The translations under genes were made by a program, and so were the position numbers. From NCBI RefSeq assembly GCF_020858115.1, contig NZ_JACYMM010000002.1, positions 124,001 through 188,000 of the forward strand: 64,000 bases of DNA, written 5' to 3'. Below are positions 8,254-16,479 of the stretch, in pieces; positions within the stretch are counted from its first letter, which is position 1, and each line of letters starts with the position of its first letter. The notes under the pieces are model-generated. The model was not told the origin of the DNA. It saw only the letters and a program-made list of their open reading frames with translations, and ran no database searches. This DNA comes from Janthinobacterium sp. FW305-129 (GTDB taxonomy: Bacteria > Pseudomonadota > Gammaproteobacteria > Burkholderiales > Burkholderiaceae_D).

Positions 8254-8625
8254 ATGAAAAAATTCATGCTTGCCCTGCTCGTGTTTGCCTCCGGTTCCGC
8301 CTTCGCCAACTCCGCCTGCGACACGCCGCGCAACGACTTCGACGGCCTGTATTGCCTCAACAAGGTGTACCAGGAAGCGGACAAGGAACTCAACGCCAAC
8401 TACAAGAAACTGAGCGCCCAGCTCGATGCCGCCGGCAAGCAGAAGCTGAAATCGGGCCAACTGGCGTGGATCAGCAACCGCAACCAAAATTGCTCCAAAC
8501 GCGAATCGTCGGGCTTTTATGTGAACCTCGATTGCGCCACCCAGACCACCATCGAACGCGCGCAATTCCTGCAAGACCGCGTGCGCGAATGCGTGAGCGC
8601 CGGCTGCCAGAACAGCAAACTATGA
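8254..8625 (+). CDS. exported LprI-like (DUF1311) small protein
   Basis: A 123-aa protein with a signal peptide (residues 1-18, ending SAFA) and a cysteine-containing mature part with the spacing CDTPRNDFDGLYCLNKVYQEADKEL cut here for length; the first CDTPRNDFDG and later LAWISNRNQNC are typical of the lysozyme-inhibitor LprI / DUF1311 family. Six cysteines in the mature region suggest disulfides in the periplasm. Members in mycobacteria inhibit lysozyme, but most proteobacterial members are uncharacterised, so function is open. It stands alone between sodB and the Kdo hydroxylase gene. Confidence 0.75.
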   Translation: MKKFMLALLVFASGSAFANSACDTPRNDFDGLYCLNKVYQEADKELNANYKKLSAQLDAAGKQKLKSGQLAWISNRNQNCSKRESSGFYVNLDCATQTTIERAQFLQDRVRECVSAGCQNSKL

Positions 8626-8704
8626 TGTAACACTGCGCCAGCGCAAACGGGAGCGGGCGGCAAGCGCATAAACTGGCGGCTCCGACCTCTTCCCCGTTTG
8701 CGCC

Positions 8705-9580
8705 ATGAGCAAGCTCGTCGACATTTCCCTGTCCCGGTGGGACGCCAGCGGCAGCGCCGCGCAGCAAGCGGCGGCGCTGCAGGCGCTCGAAGACGGGCAA
8801 GTCGTGCTGCTGCCCCGCCTGGGTTTCCCCCTGCAACAGGAAGAGCATGCCCTGCTGAACGGCGCTGTGGGTAGCGCCAGCAGCGCCAAGAACATCAGCT
8901 GGGAACCGGCGCGCGGCGTGCGGGGCCAGGGCGATGCCTGCGATGCGGCCCTGCTGGCCGCGCTGATGCGGCGCTATGCGCTGCACACGCAGCACTTGCT
9001 GGCCGGCTTGCTGCCCGGCTATGTTCCCCACCTACAGCAAGGCAAGGGCAGCTTTCGCCCCGTGGAAATCGCCGGGCGCATCACCTCCTGGCGCAAGGAC
9101 GATACGCGCCTGCACATCGACAGCTTTCCCTCCTCGCCCACGCAAGGCCGGCGCATCCTGCGCGTCTTCACCAACATCCATCCGCGCGATGCGCCCCGCG
9201 TGTGGAAACTGGGCGCGCCATTCGAACAGGTGGCGCAGCATTTTTTACCCCTTGCAAAGCGTCCGCAACCCGTGCTGGCGGCGCTGCTGCAATGGCTGCA
9301 CGTCACCAAGTCGCGGCGCACACCCTACGATCACTACATGCTGCAGCTGCACGACGCCATGAAGGCCGATCTCGCTTACCAGGCGCAGGTGGAGCAGCAC
9401 ACGCATGCGTTCGCGCCGGGCCAGACGTGGATCGTCTTCAGCGACGCCGTATCGCACGCGGCCCTGCGGGGACAGCATGCGCTGGAGCAAACCTGGCTGC
9501 TGCCCGTGCGCGCCATGGCTGCGCCCGACAAGTCGCCGCTGGCCATCCTCGAACGCCAGTTGCAGCGGCCGCTGGCCTAG
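8705..9580 (+). CDS. kdoO: Kdo hydroxylase family protein
   Basis: A 291-aa protein resembling the Fe(II)/2-oxoglutarate dioxygenases (KdoO) that hydroxylate the 3-position of Kdo in lipopolysaccharide of Burkholderia and Yersinia, giving Ko. The iron-binding HxD is visible as RLHIDSFPS (H137, D139), and a distal histidine with nearby arginine lies in SHAALRGQHALEQTW near the C-terminus. No signal peptide is evident, matching an inner-membrane-associated cytoplasmic enzyme. The ribosome site is weak. It is monocistronic by position. Other window genes for lipopolysaccharide supply are hldA and ugd, far away. Family is fairly sure; activity is by homology. Confidence 0.75.
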   Translation: MSKLVDISLSRWDASGSAAQQAAALQALEDGQVVLLPRLGFPLQQEEHALLNGAVGSASSAKNISWEPARGVRGQGDACDAALLAALMRRYALHTQHLLAGLLPGYVPHLQQGKGSFRPVEIAGRITSWRKDDTRLHIDSFPSSPTQGRRILRVFTNIHPRDAPRVWKLGAPFEQVAQHFLPLAKRPQPVLAALLQWLHVTKSRRTPYDHYMLQLHDAMKADLAYQAQVEQHTHAFAPGQTWIVFSDAVSHAALRGQHALEQTWLLPVRAMAAPDKSPLAILERQLQRPLA

Positions 9581-9596
9581 CCTGCGCTGGACTGGA

Positions 9597-9671
9597 CTGA
9601 TTAGGTCTGGCCTGATTGGGTCCGGCCTGATGGGATCCGGCCTGATGGGGTCCGGCCTGATGGGGTCTGGC
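9597..9671. repeat. 15-bp tandem repeat, five copies
   Basis: Five head-to-tail units of consensus CTGATGGGGTCCGGC fill most of the 119-bp gap between two convergent genes. The units differ at one to four bases, with the central and right copies nearly identical, which suggests slippage expansion. In one frame they read LMGSG, but no gene with a credible start covers them. Confidence 0.9.
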
Positions 9672-9699
9672 CCGGTCTCACACCCCGATCAAACCGGAT

Positions 9700-11271
9700 T
9701 CAGGCCGGCAAACGGGCCGCCTTGAAGCGCCGCCATGCCTTGTGCATGCGGCCATCGGCACCTTGCGCTTGCGCGCGCGCCGCCAGGTAGCCGCGCACAA
9801 AGGCCGCGTGCAGCCGCAATCCGTCCTGGGCGGACTGGTCAGTCTGACCAGCCTGAACTTCGGGCAATTGCTGCAGCAGCCGGTCGGCCACCTGCACATC
9901 GTTGAGCCAGCCCAATTCATCCTGCAGCGCCGACAGCCGCCCCACATACGGCTTCACAGCCCGGCCCGCAAACAGCGAGGCAAAGAATTCCGTCGCATAC
10001 CGCGTCTTCTTGGCCGCGATGCGCACTTGGTGGCGCTGCTGCGGCGTGGCATGCAGCAGGCGCTTGCCGCGCTTCATCAGGCGGCGCTGGTCCTTGCGCA
10101 GGGTGGCGCGGGCAAACGGCGACACGCGCGCGTCCAGGCGCCGCAATTGGCGCATGGAGCAACCGTCGCGCCATGCGCGCGCCTGCAGCCAGCGCTGCAC
10201 GCCCAGCATGCAAGCCGTATAGCGTGCCGAAGTGACGGCCTGGGCCGCTTGTTGGTGCTTGAGCCGCGCCTGCGCGTGCGCCGCCTGTGCCAGCGCGGCC
10301 GCATCGGCCTGCGCCTCGCCATCGAGCTGCGCCAGGGTGTTACCAGCCAACACATCCCAGTCGCGCGCCTCGCCCAGCGCGCCGCCCAGCCAGTCGAGTT
10401 CCCCCTTCAAGGCGTCAGGCAGCACCAGCAGGGACTTGAACATGCCCAGCGCCGAGCGCAAACGGCGCAGTCCCACGCGCATCTGGTGCACGCTTTCCAC
10501 GTCTTCGCCCGCCGCCACGCCATCCTGGTTGCCGCTGACTTGCTCCAGGCAATTGCCGGCGATGGCCAGGAACACTTGCTCCACCGACATCGCCGCATCC
10601 AGCGCCAGCGGCTGCGCCTTGACCGCCTGCAGAGGCTGCGGCACCGCGAGACGGTAACCGCGTTCCGCCTTGCTCATGTGGCCCAGCTGCAGCGGTACGT
10701 CCTGCAGCAGCGCCAGCGCCACGTCGAACAGGCTGGAAGCTTGCCCCTGCTTCAATTCCAGTTCGACCTCGCTGACGGGCACGCTGCGCGCGGCCCCGTC
10801 CGTGCCGCTGTCAATGACGCCCTGGTCCAGCACGCATTCGATCTGATCGCCCTGCGGCGTGCGCAACTGCCAGACGGTGCGCTCGATGCGCGTGGTAAAC
10901 ACGGGCTGCAAGCCGTCGCGGACAGCGTCCTGGCGCAGCAGCGCGCGGACGGGTTGCTTGCGGCCGATGGCCGACTCGAGCGCGGCGAGATCCGGCTGCG
11001 GCCCCGGCACGTCGCCTTCCCATTCGTGGCGGCTGTGCAAGCCGCCATTGACCGTGCCGCCCGCCTTCAGGGTTTGCACCCAGTGTCCGTCCACCTGGCG
11101 CACGCGCAAGCCCGCGTGGTGGCGGCACAGCTGCAAATCGGGCGTATCGACATAGATATCGTGCATCTGCAGCACCTGCGGCGCACCTTGCGCAGTCTGC
11201 GCCAGCAGCGGGTGGGCGCGCAGGCGGGGCGCGTCTTGGGGCGCCAGCAGCAATTTCAATTCGATTTCCAT
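9700..11271 (-). CDS. CYTH and CHAD domain protein (inorganic triphosphatase YgiF type)
   Basis: A 523-aa soluble protein joining two domains as in E. coli YgiF. The N-terminal CYTH domain (about 1-205) begins with the diagnostic ExExK at residues 2-6 (MEIELKLLL) and would hydrolyse tripolyphosphate with a divalent metal. The C-terminal CHAD domain (about 215-520) is helical with conserved histidines, for example VHQMRVGLRRLRSAL, and in other proteins binds polyphosphate. The ATG at 11271 has AAGGAGCGG in front; an upstream frame to 11376 is not needed. It converges on the Kdo hydroxylase gene across the tandem repeat and diverges from the reductase gene. Confidence 0.88.
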   Translation of the reverse strand: MEIELKLLLAPQDAPRLRAHPLLAQTAQGAPQVLQMHDIYVDTPDLQLCRHHAGLRVRQVDGHWVQTLKAGGTVNGGLHSRHEWEGDVPGPQPDLAALESAIGRKQPVRALLRQDAVRDGLQPVFTTRIERTVWQLRTPQGDQIECVLDQGVIDSGTDGAARSVPVSEVELELKQGQASSLFDVALALLQDVPLQLGHMSKAERGYRLAVPQPLQAVKAQPLALDAAMSVEQVFLAIAGNCLEQVSGNQDGVAAGEDVESVHQMRVGLRRLRSALGMFKSLLVLPDALKGELDWLGGALGEARDWDVLAGNTLAQLDGEAQADAAALAQAAHAQARLKHQQAAQAVTSARYTACMLGVQRWLQARAWRDGCSMRQLRRLDARVSPFARATLRKDQRRLMKRGKRLLHATPQQRHQVRIAAKKTRYATEFFASLFAGRAVKPYVGRLSALQDELGWLNDVQVADRLLQQLPEVQAGQTDQSAQDGLRLHAAFVRGYLAARAQAQGADGRMHKAWRRFKAARLPA

Positions 11272-11391
11272 GACCGCTCCTTGCGAGATTCCTGAACGCC
11301 CATTGTAAGGCGCGTCCCGCCGCGCGCAAGGCGCACGCACGCAGACCTTGATTTTGCGCCAAAATAGGCGATTCATTTACAAGGAGATGCC

Positions 11392-12432
11392 ATGACCTAC
11401 CACGCCGCCGAGAACCGCTACGACAGCATGCCATACCGTACGTGCGGGCGCAGCGGACTGAAACTGCCGCTGCTGTCCCTGGGGCTGTGGCACAACTTTG
11501 GCGACAGCAACAATCTGGCTTCGCAGCGCGACATGCTGCGCACGGCCTTCGACCTGGGCATCACGCATTTCGACCTGGCCAACAACTACGGCCCGCCGTA
11601 TGGCAGCGCGGAAAGCAATTTCGGCAAGCTGCTGCGCGACGATTTTTTACCCTACCGCGATGAACTGATCATTTCCACCAAGGCGGGCTGGGACATGTGG
11701 CCAGGCCCGTATGGCCAGGGCGGCGGTTCGCGCAAATACGTGCTGGCCAGCCTGGACCAGAGCTTGCGGCGCCTGGGCCTCGATTACGTCGACATCTTTT
11801 ACTCGCATCGCTACGACGCCGACACGCCGCTGGAAGAAACCATGGGCGCACTGGCCACTGCCGTGCAGCAGGGCAAGGCGCTGTACGTGGGCCTGTCCTC
11901 GTATTCGCCGCAAAAGACGGCCGAGGCGGCCGCCCTGCTGAAAGAATGGAAAGTGCCGTGCCTGATCCACCAGCCCGCCTACAATATGCTCAACCGCTGG
12001 ATCGAGGAAGACGGCTTGCTCGATACCTTGCAGCAAGAAGGCATGGGTTGCATCACGTTTACGGCGCTGGCGCAGGGTCTGCTGAGCGACAAATACCTCG
12101 ATGGCGTGCCGCAGGATGCGCGCGTCAACCGCCCCGGCGGCGGCTCGCTGCTGCAAAAACACCTGAGCGCGGAAAACCTGGCCCGCGTGCGCGCGCTGAA
12201 CCAGATCGCCGCGCAGCGGGGCCAGACCCTGGCGCAGATGGCGCTGGCCTGGGTGCTGCGCGATGCGCGCGTCACCTCGACCCTGATCGGCGCGAGCAGC
12301 AGCGCGCAAATCCGCGAAAACGTGGCCGCGCTGCAGCAGTTGTCGTTCACGGCCGACGAGCTGGCCGCCATCGACGTGCAGGCGCGCGAAGGCCATATCA
12401 ACCTGTGGGAAGGCCCGTCGCGGGCCGTGTAA
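11392..12432 (+). CDS. yghZ: aldo/keto reductase, L-glyceraldehyde 3-phosphate reductase type
   Basis: A 346-aa NADPH-dependent aldo/keto reductase close to E. coli YghZ (Gpr). The tetrad is visible: aspartate and tyrosine in FDLANNYGPPYG, lysine in STKAGW and histidine in YSHRYDAD. YghZ reduces L-glyceraldehyde 3-phosphate and methylglyoxal, so detoxification is a likely role. A strong AAGGAGATG ribosome site precedes the ATG at 11392. It is divergent from the CYTH/CHAD gene with 120 bp between. Confidence 0.88.
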   Translation: MTYHAAENRYDSMPYRTCGRSGLKLPLLSLGLWHNFGDSNNLASQRDMLRTAFDLGITHFDLANNYGPPYGSAESNFGKLLRDDFLPYRDELIISTKAGWDMWPGPYGQGGGSRKYVLASLDQSLRRLGLDYVDIFYSHRYDADTPLEETMGALATAVQQGKALYVGLSSYSPQKTAEAAALLKEWKVPCLIHQPAYNMLNRWIEEDGLLDTLQQEGMGCITFTALAQGLLSDKYLDGVPQDARVNRPGGGSLLQKHLSAENLARVRALNQIAAQRGQTLAQMALAWVLRDARVTSTLIGASSSAQIRENVAALQQLSFTADELAAIDVQAREGHINLWEGPSRAV

Positions 12433-12437
12433 GGCGT

Positions 12438-12926
12438 TCACGGTGGCGCTGGCGGCGAGATGGGTGGTGGCAGCAGGGCCAGCAGTTCCTGCGCCACCTG
12501 CCGGCGCCGTTCGGGCGTAGCGAACACGCCCACGTCCACGTGCGCGCCGCCAGCGCCGCTATCCTTGATCTGTATCAACTGGCGCGGCCACTGCGGCACG
12601 GCGATGCGCGTGCGCCACGGATAAAAATGGTGGCGCCGGCAGTGGCCGGCGCTGACCTGTTCGATGATCAGCTCGCCGTCGCGCAGGGCGATGTGCTCAT
12701 AGTCGCGCGCATGGCGCAGGTAATGCAGCAAGGCAAGGGCCACCAGGCCCAGTTCGGCGAACGAAAAGACGGGAATGTACCAGAGGCCGCGCAGCGCGAA
12801 GGCGGCGGCAATCGTCAGGGAAAACAGGCAAAGCAAGCCATAGGCGCGCAATAACTGGCGCGCCGTCAAGGCACTGTGGCGCGCCAGCAGCCATTGCGGC
12901 TGCTCGCGCGAGTGATCGCGTGGCAT
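12438..12926 (-). CDS. DUF2244 membrane protein
   Basis: A 162-aa inner-membrane protein with two hydrophobic segments (about 28-45 and 50-67) followed by a cytoplasmic domain with basic and aromatic residues, HHFYPWRTRIAVPQWP, as in the DUF2244 family. That family often sits near cytochrome oxidase genes in alphaproteobacteria, but no such neighbour exists here and the function is unknown. A proline-rich tail (PPPISPPAPP) ends the protein. It converges on the reductase gene with five bases between stops. Confidence 0.7.
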   Translation of the reverse strand: MPRDHSREQPQWLLARHSALTARQLLRAYGLLCLFSLTIAAAFALRGLWYIPVFSFAELGLVALALLHYLRHARDYEHIALRDGELIIEQVSAGHCRRHHFYPWRTRIAVPQWPRQLIQIKDSGAGGAHVDVGVFATPERRRQVAQELLALLPPPISPPAPP

Positions 12927-13022
12927 GACGCCTCCCGCACTATCGCTCCATCACCCTATCACCGTGGCGGCCTTCGCCGCCGCCAGATTCCGCCAGGCCG
13001 TTCAGACCAGCTTGCGCCAGGG

Positions 13023-13340
13023 TCAGGCGCCCATGCGCACCAGCGCGTGGCCCACGTGCTGCCACCAGTGATCGCGCGACTTGACCTGCTTCAGGCAAGA
13101 CGTGTCGATTTCCGAGGGAAACACGCGATCCTGGCACGCCTTCGTTTCCAGGGCATAGCGCTGGTTTTCCGCTGCCGCCAGGGCCACGACCAGCCAGAAC
13201 GCCAGCGCCAGCAACATCACCAGCAAACTCCAGGCCAGGTGATTGGTGTTACTTTTTTCGCCAAAAAACTCGCGCGGCCGCATCTCGCGGTACATCGACA
13301 TCAAGTCTTTTTCTTTCTCTTCCGACATCTGCGTTTGCAT
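13023..13340 (-). CDS. small single-span membrane protein, HWWQH family (paralogue A)
   Basis: A 105-aa protein of unknown function. Residues 1-33 are charged and cytoplasmic by the positive-inside rule, 35-58 form one membrane segment, and the tail carries ENQR, two cysteines 13 residues apart and SRDHWWQH. The last 67 residues align without gaps to the product at 22160-22384, with 33 identities. An alternative start at 13328 (MSEEKEK) is equally possible. No database family name is known to me for it; see findings. Confidence 0.7.
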   Translation of the reverse strand: MQTQMSEEKEKDLMSMYREMRPREFFGEKSNTNHLAWSLLVMLLALAFWLVVALAAAENQRYALETKACQDRVFPSEIDTSCLKQVKSRDHWWQHVGHALVRMGA

Positions 13341-13406
13341 CCTCTGACATCCTATCCTGTGCCGGCCGGCTGGCCATGGCGGCGCGCACGCCGCCTTGCC
13401 TGTATT

Positions 13407-13742
13407 TTACGCTGATGGCGCAGGAGGGACAGTAATTCGTGGGGGCAATTTCCCCTCGCCCTCCTCTGCCGGCGGCACGGGCGCCAGGCTTTCCACATGG
13501 TCGACGTCGATGTCGCCGCCATCGGGCGCCGTGTTGTGGGGTTCCACGCCGGCCCGCTCGCCCGTACCGGCCGCATCGCTGTCGTTATCGAGCTCCTCCG
13601 CATCCTGGCCGGGCACGCCCTGCATGTCGCTGCCGCTGTCGGAACTGTCGCTGGGACCGAGCGCGCCCTTGCCATGGCCGCTGCCCAGCACGCGGTCGGA
13701 AGTGACGGGTAAATTGTCCGGGTCGAGTGAACTGCTGCTCAT
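13407..13742 (-). CDS. acidic low-complexity protein
   Basis: A 111-aa protein with no signal peptide or membrane segment, rich in D, S, G, E and P, so probably disordered. The middle (GPSDSSDSGSDMQG) resembles short conserved hypothetical proteins I recall from Burkholderiales. The ATG at 13742 has a GGGAG ribosome site at good spacing, which supports a real gene. Function unknown. Confidence 0.6.
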   Translation of the reverse strand: MSSSSLDPDNLPVTSDRVLGSGHGKGALGPSDSSDSGSDMQGVPGQDAEELDNDSDAAGTGERAGVEPHNTAPDGGDIDVDHVESLAPVPPAEEGEGKLPPRITVPPAPSA

Positions 13743-13860
13743 GGCCGACTCCCGTTAATCAAAAAACCAGCTTACTCCCCTGGCGCGGCCAGCGGCGCAC
13801 GCCTGCACGGCATCCTCCCCAGGGGAAATGCGGCATCGCACAAATATTTTCAGAAATTAC

Positions 13861-13889
13861 TTCACAAATGTACTATTCATTGCTATAGT
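13861..13889 (+). promoter_or_regulatory. predicted promoter of the DUF4148 gene
   Basis: TTCACA (5/6), 17-bp spacer, TATAGT (5/6), in an AT-rich stretch. The expected start near 13896 gives a leader of about 130 nt to the ATG at 14029. Confidence 0.65.
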
Positions 13890-14028
13890 TAATTCAAGTA
13901 AGCATCTTCTCATCCAGAAACTGCTTCATCGGCGGCACGGCGCCCACCAGCGCCCTGCCGACGAACCGACCGGTACGTGGCGATCCGGCCCATCCACCCA
14001 GCCATCATGCACATTTTGGAGTCTTATC

Positions 14029-14346
14029 ATGCAAGCCAAATCACTCATCGCAGCATTGTTCGCCATCACCACCGCCGCTTCGGCTTTTGCCCAGAGCGCC
14101 GCGCCTGCCGCTACCAGCCAGCAACTCACGCGCGCTGACGTCACGGCCGAATACATCCGTGCCCGCAACGCCGGCGAAATCGCCACCAGCGAAGTCGACT
14201 ATCCGAAAACGCCGGCCACCGCCGCCAGCAAGGTGACGCGCGAAGAAGTCATGGCCGAGTTCTACGCCGCCCGCAAGGCTGGCCTGATCCCGCAAACGGA
14301 AGCGGACTTTGATGTCGCGCAAACGACAAAACACGTCGTGAAATAA
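14029..14346 (+). CDS. exported DUF4148 protein
   Basis: A 105-aa periplasmic protein with a signal peptide (1-22, ending ASAFA) and the DUF4148 domain common in Burkholderia and Oxalobacteraceae, function unknown. The mature part holds two similar units: TRADVTAEYIRARNAGEI and TREEVMAEFYAARKAGLI, each followed by an acidic ExD. The ATG at 14029 follows GGAG; a longer frame from 13828 has no support. A good promoter lies at 13861-13889, so it is probably expressed alone; the efflux genes follow after 130 bp. Confidence 0.8.
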   Translation: MQAKSLIAALFAITTAASAFAQSAAPAATSQQLTRADVTAEYIRARNAGEIATSEVDYPKTPATAASKVTREEVMAEFYAARKAGLIPQTEADFDVAQTTKHVVK

Positions 14347-14476
14347 GAAACCAGTCAGCCGGTTTCAGTCAGTCAGTAACACACCTCAGTTGCGGCGCAG
14401 CACTCGGGCCACTCCCGAAGCTCACCGCGGCGAGCTGTCAGCAGCACCCCCAACATATCTCTCCCGGAGTCCCTGC

Positions 14477-15889
14477 ATGTCCCTGCACCGCCGTTTGCTT
14501 GCCGCCAGCCTGATCCTTGCCTTGAGCGCTTGCGCCGACATGGGCCATATCGCGCCGCAATCGGCCATGCTCGATGCCAACAAGCTGAAAGCGAGCCAGG
14601 CCATGGATGCCGCCGCCAGTGCCGCCATACAATGGCCGCGCACGCAATGGTGGCAAGACTTGCACGATCCCCAATTGAACCGTTTGATGGATCAGGCGCT
14701 GGCCGACAGCCCCACCCTGCGCGGCGCCCAGGCGCGCGTGCGCCAGGCCGAAGCGCTGGCCGGCGCGGCGGAAGACAAGACGCGCCCGCAGGCGGACGCG
14801 AACGTCTCCATCAACCGCGAACTGTATTCGCAGCACGGCAGCACGCCGGCCCCGCTGGCCGGCAACTACGCCTGGCGCAACCAGGCCACCGTCACGGCCT
14901 CGTACGACCTGGACCTGTGGGGCCGCAACCGCGCCGCCCTGTCCGCCGCCCTGGGCGACGTGCAGATGGCGTCGGCCGAATCGCAGATGGCCCGCCTGGC
15001 CCTGGAAACGGCGCTGGTGCGCACCTACATCCAGCTGTCGTATGAATTCCAGCTGCAGGATGTGATCGAACGCAGCCTGGCGCAGCGCGCCCGCATCCTC
15101 GACATCACGCGCCAGCGCAAGGCGGCCGGCATCGGCACGGACATTGACGTGGCGCAAATCGAAACCACCTTGCCCGCGGGACGCCGCCAGCTGGAGCAGT
15201 CGGCCGAGTCGCTGGCCCTGCTGCGCAACCAGTTGGCCGCGCTGGCCGGCAAGGGTCCGGCCGCCGGTGCCGCGCTCACGCGCCCCGTGCTGCGCCTGGA
15301 CCAGCCGCTGGCCATTCCCGCCGCCCTGCCCGCCGACCTGATCGGCCGCCGCCCCGACATCGCCGCCCAGCGCTGGAGAGTGGAAGCGGCGGCGCAGCGC
15401 ATCGATGCCGCCAAGGCCGAGTTTTATCCGAACGTCAACCTGGTGGCCTTTGCCGGCTTCCAGGCCTTCGGCTTCAGCCATTTTCTCGACGCGAACTCGG
15501 ACATCCGCGGCATCTCGCCCGCGCTGAGCCTGCCCATCTTTGCGGGCGCCCGTTTGCGCGCGCAGCTGGGCAGCCAGACGGCCGTGTACGACGGCGCCGT
15601 GGAGCAATACAACGCCACCGTCATCAATGCCATGTCGGACGTGGCCAATGCCGTTACCCGCGCACAATCGCTGGCAAAGCAGCACCAGCTGACCGTGCAG
15701 GCGCTGGCCACGGCGCAGCGCGCGCGCGACCTGGCGGAAAAGGCGTACAAGGCGGGCATGAGCGACGCCATCGCCATGCTCAACACGCAAGTGGCGCTGC
15801 TGGCGGAAGAACAGCAGCAGGCGCAAAATGGGGCGCGCGAACTCGATCTGTACGTTTCCTTGATGAATGCATTGGGAGGCGGGATCTAA
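14477..15889 (+). CDS. NodT-family outer-membrane efflux lipoprotein
   Basis: A 470-aa outer-membrane factor that forms the exit duct of a tripartite pump. The lipobox LSAC ends at C19, so it is lipidated. Two OEP repeats follow (about 60-250 and 270-460), with the usual coiled-coil heptads and the DLW-containing strand segment SYDLDLWGRNRAAL. It starts the cluster that also encodes MarR, FUSC, DUF1656, HlyD and LysR proteins. The ATG at 14477 has GGAG nine bases upstream. It is likely the partner of the membrane fusion protein at 18847-19755. Confidence 0.92.
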   Translation: MSLHRRLLAASLILALSACADMGHIAPQSAMLDANKLKASQAMDAAASAAIQWPRTQWWQDLHDPQLNRLMDQALADSPTLRGAQARVRQAEALAGAAEDKTRPQADANVSINRELYSQHGSTPAPLAGNYAWRNQATVTASYDLDLWGRNRAALSAALGDVQMASAESQMARLALETALVRTYIQLSYEFQLQDVIERSLAQRARILDITRQRKAAGIGTDIDVAQIETTLPAGRRQLEQSAESLALLRNQLAALAGKGPAAGAALTRPVLRLDQPLAIPAALPADLIGRRPDIAAQRWRVEAAAQRIDAAKAEFYPNVNLVAFAGFQAFGFSHFLDANSDIRGISPALSLPIFAGARLRAQLGSQTAVYDGAVEQYNATVINAMSDVANAVTRAQSLAKQHQLTVQALATAQRARDLAEKAYKAGMSDAIAMLNTQVALLAEEQQQAQNGARELDLYVSLMNALGGGI

Positions 15890-15962
15890 GCTTGCAATCC
15901 TGGCATTGCCCTAGCCCAACAAGATACAATCGGAGCTTTATTGATACATGAAGGAATATGAC

Positions 15963-16469
15963 ATGACCGCTTTTGACGCCACCTCCAAGCGGCTGCAAAA
16001 CATCCGCACGCGCATGCCAGGCTTCCCCATGGAACTGATGCGCCTGCTGCGCATGACGTACCACATCCAAAAAGGCATGAAGGACCTGACCAATGCCGCG
16101 CTGAAAAAGCACGACCTGGTCGATGCCAGCTACATGGTGCTGGCCGTGCTGTACGGCACGGAAGACGAAACCTCGAACGCCTGCACCTTGGGCATGGCCT
16201 GTCACGAAAAGCCGGCCAACCTGACGCGCGTGTGCAATGACCTGGAAACGCGCGGCCTGATCCACCGCGGCACGCGCCCCGGCGACCGCCGCTCGGTGAT
16301 GATCTCGCTGACCGACAAGGGCCGCGCCCTGATCGAAACGGCGCTGCCCGACGTGTACCAGGAAACCTCGGCCCTGTATGAGGGTTTTACTGAAGAAGAG
16401 CTGCAAGTGCTCGACAAGCTGTACGTGCGCCAGTTGCGCAACCTCAACAATCTCAACAACCAGAACTGA
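15963..16469 (+). CDS. MarR family transcriptional regulator
   Basis: A 168-aa winged-helix repressor-type protein lying inside the efflux cluster. The wing region GDRRSVMISLTDKGRAL and the recognition helix around KPANLTRVCNDLETRGLI are typical of MarR proteins that respond to phenolic ligands. I chose ATG 15963 because AAGGA lies seven bases upstream; ATG 15948 would add five residues. Its position between the outer-membrane factor and the FUSC pump, 10 bp before the latter, suggests autoregulation of the pump. A conserved-looking CACEKP-like segment (MACHEKPAN) holds a cysteine that could sense redox, but this is speculation. Confidence 0.88.
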   Translation: MTAFDATSKRLQNIRTRMPGFPMELMRLLRMTYHIQKGMKDLTNAALKKHDLVDASYMVLAVLYGTEDETSNACTLGMACHEKPANLTRVCNDLETRGLIHRGTRPGDRRSVMISLTDKGRALIETALPDVYQETSALYEGFTEEELQVLDKLYVRQLRNLNNLNNQN

Positions 16470-16479
16470 TAGCCTATCG

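Noticed and set aside
13828..14028. N-terminal extension of the DUF4148 frame
   Set aside because: It covers the promoter region and lacks a ribosome site; ATG 14029 begins a canonical signal peptide behind GGAG.
15890..15962. A promoter before the MarR gene (TACAAT near 15927)
   Set aside because: No -35 box at an acceptable distance; the gene may be read from the upstream outer-membrane factor gene.
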